Of a stretch of DNA of 64,000 nucleotides, positions 17,129-24,828 are shown piece by piece. The notes beneath the pieces were generated by a model. That model saw only the letters and a list, made by a program, of their open reading frames with translations. It was not told where the DNA came from and searched no databases. The translations under genes were made by a program, and so were the position numbers. Position 1 is the stretch's first letter; each line of letters begins with the position of its first letter. The stretch is from Rhizorhabdus sp049889055 (GTDB lineage Bacteria > Pseudomonadota > Alphaproteobacteria > Sphingomonadales > Sphingomonadaceae). Location: assembly GCF_049889055.1 (NCBI RefSeq), contig NZ_JBLTWO010000001.1, positions 806,001-870,000 on the forward strand, given 5' to 3'.

Positions 17129-17170
17129 TTGACCGGTTTGGCAGGGGCATGCCCCTGCCAAACCGGTCAA
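17129..17170. repeat. perfect 42-nt palindrome
   Basis: Two 21-nt arms, starting TTGACCGGTTTGGCA and meeting at GGGGCATGCCCC, are exact reverse complements with no spacer. No T-run follows on either strand, so it is not a classical terminator. It may be an abutted pair of IS ends or a palindromic target of the adjacent IS30-like fragment. Confidence 0.9.
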
Positions 17171-17383
17171 GGACGCGCCACTGTTGCACTTGGTTTTGGA
17201 ACGCGCGGTAATTTCGGCTTCCCGCTGAGCCGACCGATCCGCTGAGACCGAGCCATTCGGGACTAGTCCGATACTACTACATGATTTGGTCCGCCCGCAT
17301 CTTTGGTGGCGACCTGTTCGGGTCCAGATGAGAGGCATGGCGCTGCGTCCGGTAGCGCCGCACTCTTGAAGATGGAAGCCGAC
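17171..17383. other. upstream region of the CsbD gene
   Basis: No gene is convincing here. The stretch starting near 17180 (TGTTGCACTTGGTTTTGGAA) could be the other inner flank of the decayed IS30 element. The remainder should contain the csbD promoter, which I cannot define. Confidence 0.35.
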
Positions 17384-17566
17384 ATGGACAGCAATCGCAT
17401 CAAGGGCGAGGCCCGCAAGGTCAAGGGCTCGATCAAGGAAGCCGCCGGCAAGATCATCGGCGATCGCCAGCTCGAGGCCGAAGGCATTGCCGAGAAGGCC
17501 GCAGGCAAGGCGCAGGCTGCCGCAGGCAAGGTGATCGACGGCGCGCGAGAGGCGCTGCGTCGCTGA
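17384..17566 (+). CDS. CsbD-family stress protein
   Basis: A 60-residue, highly charged, Lys/Ala/Glu-rich helical protein beginning MDSNRIKGEARKVKGSIKE, the hallmark of CsbD/YjbJ proteins, followed by AAGKIIGDRQLEAEGIAEKA. ATG 17384 is selected because GGAAG lies 5 nt upstream and because family members start with this sequence; ATG 17372 is an in-frame alternative. CsbD proteins are induced by general or osmotic stress, and their molecular role is not settled. It is followed by two further small stress-type genes on the same strand. Confidence 0.9.
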   Translation: MDSNRIKGEARKVKGSIKEAAGKIIGDRQLEAEGIAEKAAGKAQAAAGKVIDGAREALRR

Positions 17567-17709
17567 CCCGTCAAGGGCCGCTGCCGCGATGCGGCGGCCC
17601 GTCCCGCCCCGAACATCCCCCCTCCTATTCGCAGAGAAAGACCGGAATGACCTTGTCCGCACTGCGTGCGCGGCCCGCGAACAACGCAGGGTCGCAGAAG
17701 AGCCAGACC

Positions 17710-17880
17710 ATGCCCAGCATCGAGACCGACATGGCCTATTATCGTCGCCGTGCCGCCGAAAGCGCCGAACGCGCGCTGGTTGCGTCGAACCCCGGCGCGC
17801 GCCTCGCCCATGAAGAACTTGCCAAGCTCTACCGCGCCAGGCTCGCGACGCTCGAAGCGGAACTTCGCGAGCGCCGCTGA
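17710..17880 (+). CDS. small hypothetical protein
   Basis: Fifty-six residues from ATG 17710, beginning MPSIETDMAYYRRRAAESAE and rich in Arg, Ala and Glu; it should be entirely alpha-helical. The same frame is open from ATG 17647, which would give 77 residues with an unstructured leader. It sits between csbD and a lipoprotein gene on the same strand. I recognise no domain. Confidence 0.6.
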   Translation: MPSIETDMAYYRRRAAESAERALVASNPGARLAHEELAKLYRARLATLEAELRERR

Positions 17881-17920
17881 TGTTCACGCGGGAGCACCGC
17901 CGATTTTTGGAGAAACCGTC

Positions 17921-18274
17921 ATGAACAGGATCGTCCTTATCCCGCTTGCGGCGCTCGCCGCGCTCGCCGCCTGTCAGGGGCCCGAGCAGAAGGCGGGCGC
18001 AGAGAAGGATAAGGCCGAAGCCCAGGCGGCCGGCCGTCCCTATAGCGGTGACGGCCCCCATGAGCGGATCGGCGCGGCCATGGACAAGGCAAGGGAAGCC
18101 GCCCAGGAAGCCCGCGAGGCGACCGCCGATGCGCTGGAGCAACGCGGCGACAGCATCGAGCGCACGGCCGACATCGAGGCCGAGAAGCTCGAAGCCCAGG
18201 CCGAGGCGATCCGCAGCGCGGCCGAGGACAAGGCAAAGGCGCTGAAGTCGCAGGCCGAGACGGCGGTCCGCTAA
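17921..18274 (+). CDS. small Ala/Glu-rich lipoprotein
   Basis: A 117-residue protein with a signal peptide and lipobox LAALAAC (Cys near residue 19), so it is probably anchored to the membrane by lipidation. The mature part is a long charged helix (AMDKAREAAQEAREATADAL, ADIEAEKLEAQAEAIRSAA), probably coiled coil. GGAG lies upstream of ATG 17921. It is grouped with csbD, suggesting an envelope or osmotic stress setting, and is followed by an inverted repeat that may terminate transcription. Confidence 0.8.
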   Translation: MNRIVLIPLAALAALAACQGPEQKAGAEKDKAEAQAAGRPYSGDGPHERIGAAMDKAREAAQEAREATADALEQRGDSIERTADIEAEKLEAQAEAIRSAAEDKAKALKSQAETAVR

Positions 18275-18303
18275 GCAGACACTATGAGACGACTAAAGGA
18301 AAA

Positions 18304-18331
18304 GGGGGACGCGCCTCGCCGCGCATCCCCC
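18304..18331. terminator. possible bidirectional hairpin terminator between convergent genes
   Basis: GGGGGA-c-GCGC pairs with GCGC-a-TCCCCC around a CTCGCC loop, with one mismatch. It lies between the lipoprotein stop and the convergent phoX stop. The 3' tail is pyrimidine-rich (CTTCCCTC) but has no T-run, so confidence is moderate. Confidence 0.5.
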
Positions 18332-18355
18332 CTTCCCTCATGCCGTCAGCTTCCG

Positions 18356-20833
18356 TCAGAGGCCGACGACGCCGCCGTCGGTCTTGGTGATCACGATCGT
18401 CGCCGAGCGCGGGCGCGCCGTCGTCGAGGTGCCGCCCTGGGTCGCCGGCCAGCTGCTCTGCAGCGTGGTCAGCGAGCCGTCCTCGCCGGGATGCTGGATG
18501 TTGACGAACAGCGTGCGGCCGTCCGGCGTCGAGTCGATGCCGGTGATCTCGCAGCCCTTGGGCCCGACCAGGAAGCGCTTGAGCGTACCGGTGGTCGCAG
18601 CCTTGCCGACCACGGTCGCCTGGGTCCGCGTCGCGCCGTCGGCGCCGGTGTTGGTGATCGTCTTCGCGCCGCCGTCGCCGACCTTGCCCGGAAGCGCGAC
18701 CAGCATCTGGTTGTTGGTGCGATCGGTGAAGGCGCCGTCATCGGTCTGGATCCACAGCAGCGGATTGGCCTGACCCGAAGCGTTCTGCCCACGACCGAAC
18801 CACAGACCATCCGGGCTGGAGAAGTCGTTCGACGCATCCAGGCCCGAGATGTTGACGTTGGTCGGGTCGGCATCGGCCGAATCCGCACCGAACAGATAAA
18901 TGTCCCAGTTGAAGGTGGTGGCCTCGGACGTGTCGCCCGTCTCGCGGAGGCGCAGGATATGGCCGTTCGGATTGCCGCGCTGCGCCGTGTTCGCCGAACC
19001 CTTCGGATCGTTGTAGTGGCGCGGGTTCGCCGCGTCGGTGCCGGTCAGCGGACGGACCGTCGCATTGTTGTTGGTCAGCGTCAGATACATCTCGCCGTTG
19101 ACCGGATTGGTCGCGGTCCACTCCGGCCGGTCCATCTTGGTCGCGCCGAGCGCGTCGGCGGCGAGACGGACGTTGGTCAGAACGTCGGCCTGATCCGAGA
19201 AGGCATAGGTCGTGTTGGCCGAGGTCAGCGGACCGGTACCGAACACCAGCGGCATCCAGCTGCCGGTGCCGTCGGCGTTGAACTTGGCGACATAGAGCGT
19301 GCCGGCGTCGAGATATTTGTCGCCCATGGCAAGGCGATCGGTCGCATTGGCATCGGCCGCGACCCAGGCCTGCGCCGAGACGAACTTGTACAGATATTCG
19401 CCACGCGAATCGTCGCCCATGTAGAAGGCGGGCTTGCGACCGGCGACGAACTGCGACGGCCAGGCGCCTTCATGGCCGAAGCGGCCGAGCGCGGTGCGCT
19501 TGCGCGGCGCCTTGGTCGGATCATAAGGATCGATCTCGACGACCCAGCCATATTGGTTCGGTTCGTTGCGGAAGTCGCCGCTGCCATTGGTGGCGGTCGC
19601 AACGACACTCGCATTCCAGCGCGAGTAGATGGTGCTGCTGGCGTTGGCCGGCACGACCGTGGCCCAGCCATAGCTGCCATTGGCGCCTTCGCTGATGCCA
19701 TAGCGGTTCAGAGCGACGACCGACTTGGCGGTCGCGCCGCCGCGGGCGGCGTTGTCTTCCGTCACGCGGCGGAAATAGCCCGCCCAGTTTTCTTCGCAGG
19801 TCAGGTAGGTGCTCCAGGCGGTATAGCCGTTGGCGCAGTTGTTGATCGTGCCGCGACCGTCGGTGCCCGCCGGCGAGAAGGCCGTGCGCAGGAAATCGGT
19901 ACCACGGACCGGACCCGAAAAGCTGGTCGGGGTCAGCGGCGTGATGCGACGGTTGAGGGTCGAACCCTGGACATAGCTCCAGGCACCCGAGCTGGCGCGC
20001 GTCACTTCGACGACGCTGACGCCATGGGCTTCCATCTCCTTCAGCGCTTCGGCTTCGGGACGGGCGCCGGCAACGGTCGTCGGGCCATTGGCGTGGAGAT
20101 AGATCTGGGTGATGTTCTCGTGGTTCATCACGAGCAGGCCGCGCGTGCTGCTGTTCGCATCCGGAGTGGCGCCGGTCGCGGCGAGGCCGAAATAGCTCAT
20201 GCCGTCATGATGATCGCCGGCGCGCTTGGAGAAGGTCGTGTCGGTGCCGTTATTGGCATAAGCCGAGGTTGCGGTGTCGATCGGATCGCCCAGGCGGTAG
20301 AGTACCGAAACGGCATAGCCCTCGGGCACCTTGACGATGTCGTCGAGGCTCTTCGCGATCGAGTTGAAGCCCAGCACCGCCGGGGTGACGGTGATCGTGG
20401 TGTCGGCAGTCGACGCCTTGTTCTTCACGTCGGTCGCGGTGAAGCGGAACACCAGCGTGGTCGACGCGGACACCGCCGGCGCGATGAAGGTGGCGTTGTT
20501 GCTGTTGGCATTGGTCAGCGTGACTGTCGGCCCCGAAACCTGCGTCCAGCCGACGCTACCGATCTCGTTCTTGTCGGTCGCGGTGCCGGCGAGCGTGACA
20601 AGCTTGCCCGAGCTGGTGCTGGCATTCTGGCCTGCGTTCACGACCGGGGCGTCATTCTCGCCGCATGCCGTGAGCAGCATGCCGCCGAACGTCGCGGCGG
20701 CGATGGCGGAAATGCCGCCGAACAGCGTCTGGCGGCGCGAATAGCGCTGCTCGACGATGCTCTCCAGCGTGGGATTGTCAGTCGGATTGCAATCGACATT
20801 GCCGTCCGTGTAGCCGTGCACCATCTCGTTCAT
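18356..20833 (-). CDS. phoX: PhoX-family alkaline phosphatase (DUF839), TAT-exported
   Basis: An 825-residue protein. The N-terminus has a twin-arginine signal after a short cytoplasmic lead (YSRRQTLFGGISAIAAATFG) with a lipobox-like LLTACG. A beta-sandwich insert follows (about 60-160, VTLAGTATDKNEIGSVGWTQ, PKD/Ig-like). The PhoX beta-propeller core includes GDHHDGMSYFGLAATG, LLVMNHENIT, YLTCEENWAGYF, RFGHEGAW, and near the end SPDGLWFGRG and VNIQHPGE. PhoX enzymes use an Fe/Ca cofactor to strip phosphate from monoesters in the periplasm or outside. The promoter carries four Pho-box-like repeats (20898-20941), consistent with phosphate-starvation control. Confidence 0.93.
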   Translation of the reverse strand: MNEMVHGYTDGNVDCNPTDNPTLESIVEQRYSRRQTLFGGISAIAAATFGGMLLTACGENDAPVVNAGQNASTSSGKLVTLAGTATDKNEIGSVGWTQVSGPTVTLTNANSNNATFIAPAVSASTTLVFRFTATDVKNKASTADTTITVTPAVLGFNSIAKSLDDIVKVPEGYAVSVLYRLGDPIDTATSAYANNGTDTTFSKRAGDHHDGMSYFGLAATGATPDANSSTRGLLVMNHENITQIYLHANGPTTVAGARPEAEALKEMEAHGVSVVEVTRASSGAWSYVQGSTLNRRITPLTPTSFSGPVRGTDFLRTAFSPAGTDGRGTINNCANGYTAWSTYLTCEENWAGYFRRVTEDNAARGGATAKSVVALNRYGISEGANGSYGWATVVPANASSTIYSRWNASVVATATNGSGDFRNEPNQYGWVVEIDPYDPTKAPRKRTALGRFGHEGAWPSQFVAGRKPAFYMGDDSRGEYLYKFVSAQAWVAADANATDRLAMGDKYLDAGTLYVAKFNADGTGSWMPLVFGTGPLTSANTTYAFSDQADVLTNVRLAADALGATKMDRPEWTATNPVNGEMYLTLTNNNATVRPLTGTDAANPRHYNDPKGSANTAQRGNPNGHILRLRETGDTSEATTFNWDIYLFGADSADADPTNVNISGLDASNDFSSPDGLWFGRGQNASGQANPLLWIQTDDGAFTDRTNNQMLVALPGKVGDGGAKTITNTGADGATRTQATVVGKAATTGTLKRFLVGPKGCEITGIDSTPDGRTLFVNIQHPGEDGSLTTLQSSWPATQGGTSTTARPRSATIVITKTDGGVVGL

Positions 20834-20897
20834 CTGGTCGGACCCCTTGGTTGAGAAGGGGGCGGGCTAACAGCGCCGTGCGAAACATTGGTGCCGT

Positions 20898-20941
20898 AGC
20901 GTTTACAGCGGGATGAAAGGCAAATGACGTACGCGTTACAG
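20898..20941 (-). promoter_or_regulatory. Pho-box-like array upstream of phoX
   Basis: On the minus strand four heptamers occur at exact 11-nt intervals: CTGTAAC, ACGTCAT, CTTTCAT and CTGTAAA. The known PhoB site consists of CTGTCAT-like 7-mers spaced by 4 nt, so this is two tandem Pho boxes about 65-108 nt before the phoX start. It is inferred to bind the PhoB response regulator. Confidence 0.6.
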
Positions 20942-20993
20942 CGTCGGCAGACTCGCTCCGGCAGAGCGCGTTGCAGGAGACGATCGTCGCCTT

Positions 20994-21608
20994 TCAGGCC
21001 CCTACCAGCCTGCGCAGCTTGGCCAGGCTCGTATCGTCAGCTTCGCCATGCGCCAGCGCCCCGAAGAAATGACCTTCGGCATCCATCAGGAAGGTGGTGG
21101 CGGTGTGATCGATCAGATAGTCGCCGCCCTCGATCGGCACCTTCTCCCGATAGACATGATAGGCCTCGATGATCCGCGCCAGCTGAACCGGGCTTCCCGT
21201 CAGCCCTGTGATCGACTCCGGGAAGAGCGACACATAGTCGCCGATCAGCTTGGGGCTGTCGCGTTCGGGATCGAGCGACACGAACACAAGTCGCAGCTTC
21301 TCGCCAGCAGGGCCGAGTTGGCGCTTCAGGCGGGACATGCGCTGGAGCGTCGTCGGGCAGATGTCGGGACAGCGCGTGAAACCGAAGAAGATCGCGAAGG
21401 GCTTCCCGCGAAGGCTCCGGTCGGTGACGATTCGGCCATTCTGGTCGACCAGTTCGAACGCGCCGCCAAAGGCGTCCGCATAGCCGGCCACCTTCTCATC
21501 GCCGGGCCAGAATGCCGCCGCCGCCAGCCCGCCTAGGGCCAGCAATATTGCCAGCCACAGGACGGGCCGCAACCAGCGCGGTGCCGGTCGCGACTCAGTG
21601 GTGGTCAT
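20994..21608 (-). CDS. SCO1/SenC-family copper protein
   Basis: A 204-residue protein anchored by an N-terminal membrane segment (VLWLAILLALGGLAAAAFW) with a thioredoxin-like domain outside. The copper/redox motif is FTRCPDICPTTL (CxxxC), and the partner His is in IDHTATTFLMD. SCO proteins deliver copper to the CuA site of cytochrome oxidase or act as thiol reductants. Its start overlaps the end of the PCu(A)C gene by 14 nt. It is the last gene in the copper operon 24672-20994, and translational coupling with the chaperone fits the known PCu(A)C-SCO copper relay. Confidence 0.93.
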   Translation of the reverse strand: MTTTESRPAPRWLRPVLWLAILLALGGLAAAAFWPGDEKVAGYADAFGGAFELVDQNGRIVTDRSLRGKPFAIFFGFTRCPDICPTTLQRMSRLKRQLGPAGEKLRLVFVSLDPERDSPKLIGDYVSLFPESITGLTGSPVQLARIIEAYHVYREKVPIEGGDYLIDHTATTFLMDAEGHFFGALAHGEADDTSLAKLRRLVGA

Positions 21609-22056
21609 GGCCCCCGCCCAGTTGATGGTCGATCGGCTCGACGCGGAAGCGCACGGGCAGCGCGCCTGCCTTGGCGAAGCGCAGCGTGATCGTCACGATC
21701 TCGCCCCGCTTCAGCGGCCGCTTGAGCCCCATCAGCATCAGATGATAGCCGCCGGGCTTGAGGGCGACGCTGCCGCCCGGTGCGATGGAGAGGCCGCCGC
21801 TGACCGGGCGCATCCGCATGATGTTGCCATCCATCGTCATGCTGTGGACGTCGACGCTCGAAGCGATCTCCGTGCTGCCGCCCAGCAGGCGATCCTCGGT
21901 CTTGCTGGCGTTACGGATGAGGGCATAGCCGCCGCCTGCCTTCGCACCCGGCGCGGTTTCGCGCAGCCAGGCGCTGTCCACGCTGACGGGGGCCGCCACG
22001 GCTGGCGCGCTGGCAAGAACAGCGGCGAGCCAGGCGGTCGAAACTGGAGTCTTCAT
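21595..22056 (-). CDS. PCu(A)C periplasmic copper chaperone
   Basis: A 153-residue exported protein (signal MKTPVSTAWLAAVLASAPAV, cleavage after AVA). The copper site pattern H...M...M...H.M is present: VDVHSMTMDGNIMRMRPV followed by GGYHLMLMGL. A His-rich tail, GGGHDHH, is an additional likely metal ligand. ATG 22056 is chosen because AAAGGA precedes it. The protein carries Cu(I) in the periplasm and hands it to SCO or directly to oxidase CuA. It lies 53 nt downstream of the TonB receptor gene and overlaps the SCO gene. Confidence 0.93.
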   Translation of the reverse strand: MKTPVSTAWLAAVLASAPAVAAPVSVDSAWLRETAPGAKAGGGYALIRNASKTEDRLLGGSTEIASSVDVHSMTMDGNIMRMRPVSGGLSIAPGGSVALKPGGYHLMLMGLKRPLKRGEIVTITLRFAKAGALPVRFRVEPIDHQLGGGHDHH

Positions 22057-22109
22057 GGGTCGTCCTTTCGGAAAGGGAGAGCGGCACGGGCCGCTCCCCC
22101 AGAATCGCA

Positions 22110-24164
22110 TCAGAAGGTCATTCGCAGGCCGCCGTAGAAGGCGCGGCGCTCGATCGGGTAGAAGGCAACACTGCCTTCGTCGGCCACCGTTGCCGGATTA
22201 TTGGCGACATAGCGCAGGATAGCGCTGATATCGCCGACCGCCTTCTTGTTGGTCAGGTTGCGCGCATCGACGAACAGGGTCACGCCCTCGGCCACCCGCG
22301 CCTCGCCGCGCGCACCGAACATGGTGTAGCCGGAGACGCGCTTCGTGTTCTGATAGTCGACCCACGCTCCCTGCGGCACCCATTCGACATTGGGCGTCAG
22401 ATTCAGCCCCTCGATGCCGATCCGCAGTTCGGCGCGATATTGGTGCTTCGGCAGGACGGGCAGCCGGTTATCGCCATATTGGACGTCATCTCGGAACCGG
22501 AAGTCGTTGTACTGATAGACCTGCCGCAGCCGCAGCAGCGCGCCGAGAGTGAGATCCAGCCCCGCCTCGATGCCCTGATGCCGGGTCTTGCCCGCGTTGA
22601 ACGTCGAGGCCGGGATAGTGGGGCTGATCGCAAATTGCAGCATCTCGCCCTTCAGATCGGCGCGATACACGCCGATATCCCAGGATGCGATGCCGTGCCG
22701 TCCGCGCGTACCGATCTCGAAGGTCCAGGCCTTCTGCGCGCCCACCGGCGTGAAGCCGGGCACACCCATGGCGGGGATCTGGCTCAGTTCGCTGAAGCCC
22801 GGAAGTTCGACCGAGCGGTTATAGTTTGAATAGAGCTGAACACCGTCGGTCAGATCATAAAGCAGCCCGATCTTCGGCGCGAAGGCATCGAAGTCCGCCG
22901 AACCGCTGCGTGCCGGGACGAGCCGGTTCTCGATCTCGCGCCTGCCATGGGTGTAGATGCCGCCGGCGACGAGGGTCAGTCGATCGATCGGCTTGAGGCG
23001 AAGTTCGCCATAGCTGTTGATCGTTCGTGCCGTCTGCCGGGCATCGGCCGTCGGCGCGCCGCGATTACCCGCGATGTTGACGAACTGCTTCGCCGCGACC
23101 TTGCCGAAGCGCGCCTGCGTGCCGAGCGTGATTTCCCAATCCATTCCGGCGGTGCGGCCGCCCAGATCGAGGCTGGCGAACAGGCCGCGATCATCGCTGT
23201 TCTGGTCGATCACCTGAAAGATCGGATGAAACAGCTTCTTGGCATTGTAAAAGCCGCCAAAGGCCAGCGTACCGCCGCCCAGATCGACAGTCGTCCGGTT
23301 CTGCAGGCGAATCGAATCGATATCGCGCTCCTGATCCTGCGCGATGAGATTGGGCAAGGAAAGGCGCGGATTCGTCAGGACCTGATCGAGGCTGAGCGTG
23401 CCCGGCAGATCCTGATCGATCCTGCTCACCGTGGCATAGAAGCGCGTCTCGATCGCATCGGTCAGACGCAACCCGACATTGCCGTTGAAGCGCAGTGCGC
23501 TGCGCTTCGCATGCTGCCGGTCACCGTCGGATCGGTCGGTGGTGAGCGCGACATAGGCATCGCCCCGCTCGTCGGCATAAGCCCCCGCCGCCTTGGTCCG
23601 CAGCGTCGAGAAACTCCCACCGTCGACGCGCAGTTCGATCCGGGGTGCGGTCCGCCCGGTCGGCGTGACGGCATTGATGGCACCGCCCAGCGTGGAACCG
23701 CCGAAGCGCAGCGCATTGGCGCCACGATAGACCTCGATCCGTTCGAAGACCTGCGGGTCGAGCTCCTGGAAATCGCCATTGTCGTCGGCAAGATTGATCG
23801 GGATCCCATCCTGCAGCAGCGTCAGGCCGCGCATGTGGAAGCCCCGGCTCAACCCGGACCCGCGGATCGACAGACGAATTTCCTGGCCGAAGCGCGGCTG
23901 CATGTAGACGCCGGGCGAAAAGGCGAGCGCATCGCGCAGGCTGACGGCGACGCGGTCGGCGAATTCCGTAGCGTCGACCACATCGACGCCGCCGGGTCGC
24001 TTTTCGACCGAGCGGCGGGCCTCTTCGGTGACCGATGCAGCGGTGACCACGATCGTGGCGCGGTCCTCGGCATCGGACGCGGACTCGTCGGCGGCCCGGG
24101 CGGAAACCGACGACAGAAGGGCGAGCGCGGATGCGCCCAGGAGAGAATGACGATAGAAAGACAT
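22110..24164 (-). CDS. TonB-dependent outer-membrane receptor, probably for copper
   Basis: A 684-residue receptor with a signal peptide (ALALLSSVSARA), a plug domain (VVVTAASVTEEA-like start, LRDALAFSPGVYMQPRFGQE, SIRGSGLSRGFHMRGLTLLQ, FERIEVYRGANALRFGGSTL) and a C-terminal 22-stranded barrel ending FYGGLRMTF with the required terminal Phe. The plug belongs to the FecA/OprC-like group. Operon position between DUF2946 and PCu(A)C/SCO points to copper or a copper chelate as ligand; that is context inference, since no ligand-specific motif is visible. Confidence 0.9.
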   Translation of the reverse strand: MSFYRHSLLGASALALLSSVSARAADESASDAEDRATIVVTAASVTEEARRSVEKRPGGVDVVDATEFADRVAVSLRDALAFSPGVYMQPRFGQEIRLSIRGSGLSRGFHMRGLTLLQDGIPINLADDNGDFQELDPQVFERIEVYRGANALRFGGSTLGGAINAVTPTGRTAPRIELRVDGGSFSTLRTKAAGAYADERGDAYVALTTDRSDGDRQHAKRSALRFNGNVGLRLTDAIETRFYATVSRIDQDLPGTLSLDQVLTNPRLSLPNLIAQDQERDIDSIRLQNRTTVDLGGGTLAFGGFYNAKKLFHPIFQVIDQNSDDRGLFASLDLGGRTAGMDWEITLGTQARFGKVAAKQFVNIAGNRGAPTADARQTARTINSYGELRLKPIDRLTLVAGGIYTHGRREIENRLVPARSGSADFDAFAPKIGLLYDLTDGVQLYSNYNRSVELPGFSELSQIPAMGVPGFTPVGAQKAWTFEIGTRGRHGIASWDIGVYRADLKGEMLQFAISPTIPASTFNAGKTRHQGIEAGLDLTLGALLRLRQVYQYNDFRFRDDVQYGDNRLPVLPKHQYRAELRIGIEGLNLTPNVEWVPQGAWVDYQNTKRVSGYTMFGARGEARVAEGVTLFVDARNLTNKKAVGDISAILRYVANNPATVADEGSVAFYPIERRAFYGGLRMTF

Positions 24165-24255
24165 GGAACGGACCTCGATCGGGCAGGCCGATCACGGCCC
24201 TACCCCCTGAACAAGCATATGCGACCGCAACGATGCACGGCCGGCGAGCGACGGT

Positions 24256-24672
24256 TCAGAGAGCGCCAGGCGGTCCGGTGGGCGGTGGAGGCGGCGCGGC
24301 AAGCCCATGCCCGACGCCCCCCATGCCGCGCGCGAAAGCGAACGGCAGCACGACCGGCACGACAAAGAGCGAAGGTGCGATATCGAAAGGCCGCAGATCG
24401 AACGCCGCACCGAAGCCGGCAAAGACGCAGGGATGCGAGGCCCGGTCATCGCCAGGCTTGCCCTCATGGAGTTCGCCCTTCTCGTCGATCCAGGCCGACA
24501 TGGCGCCCTGCCCTGTGCAGAGGATGATCGAGAAGCCGCGCTCGGCCGAGGCAGGCATCCATCCGGCGGGGATAAGGACGCGCATGAACAGCGCGAGCAT
24601 GGCGAGGCCAAGCGCCGCCTGCACAGAGACGCGCCGCGCATTGCCTGCAAGAAAGGCCCCGCCCCGGATCAT
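24256..24672 (-). CDS. DUF2946-family protein
   Basis: A 138-residue protein with one N-terminal membrane segment (ALGLAMLALFMRVLIPAGWM) followed by FSIILCTGQG, HPCVFAGFG and a Pro-rich C-terminus (APPPPPTGPPGA). This arrangement is that of DUF2946 proteins, which are found next to copper TonB receptors and PCu(A)C/SCO genes. The two Cys residues may bind metal. It is first in the copper operon, 91 nt ahead of the receptor, and divergent from the histidine kinase gene. Confidence 0.82.
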   Translation of the reverse strand: MIRGGAFLAGNARRVSVQAALGLAMLALFMRVLIPAGWMPASAERGFSIILCTGQGAMSAWIDEKGELHEGKPGDDRASHPCVFAGFGAAFDLRPFDIAPSLFVVPVVLPFAFARGMGGVGHGLAAPPPPPTGPPGAL

Positions 24673-24828
24673 ATCGCGCGCCTAGCCGCGCCGCTTCCGG
24701 AAGTCCATGGGGCAGTCTGTCCCAGGCGTCTCATGTTGCAACGGCATAGGATCGACTACCGTAACTACCGAGTCTGGACCCCTTTTCCGCCGGGTGACAG
24801 GATCGACCGGGGCCAAGGTGGGGAGCGA

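Noticed and set aside
17129..17170. Rho-independent terminator reading of the 42-nt palindrome
   Set aside because: No T-run on either side and a zero-base loop; symmetry is more like paired IS ends or a target site.
18284..20854. 856-codon plus-strand open frame
   Set aside because: Antisense to phoX, rich in Arg/Gly with repeated valine-glycine strings, and no recognisable motif.
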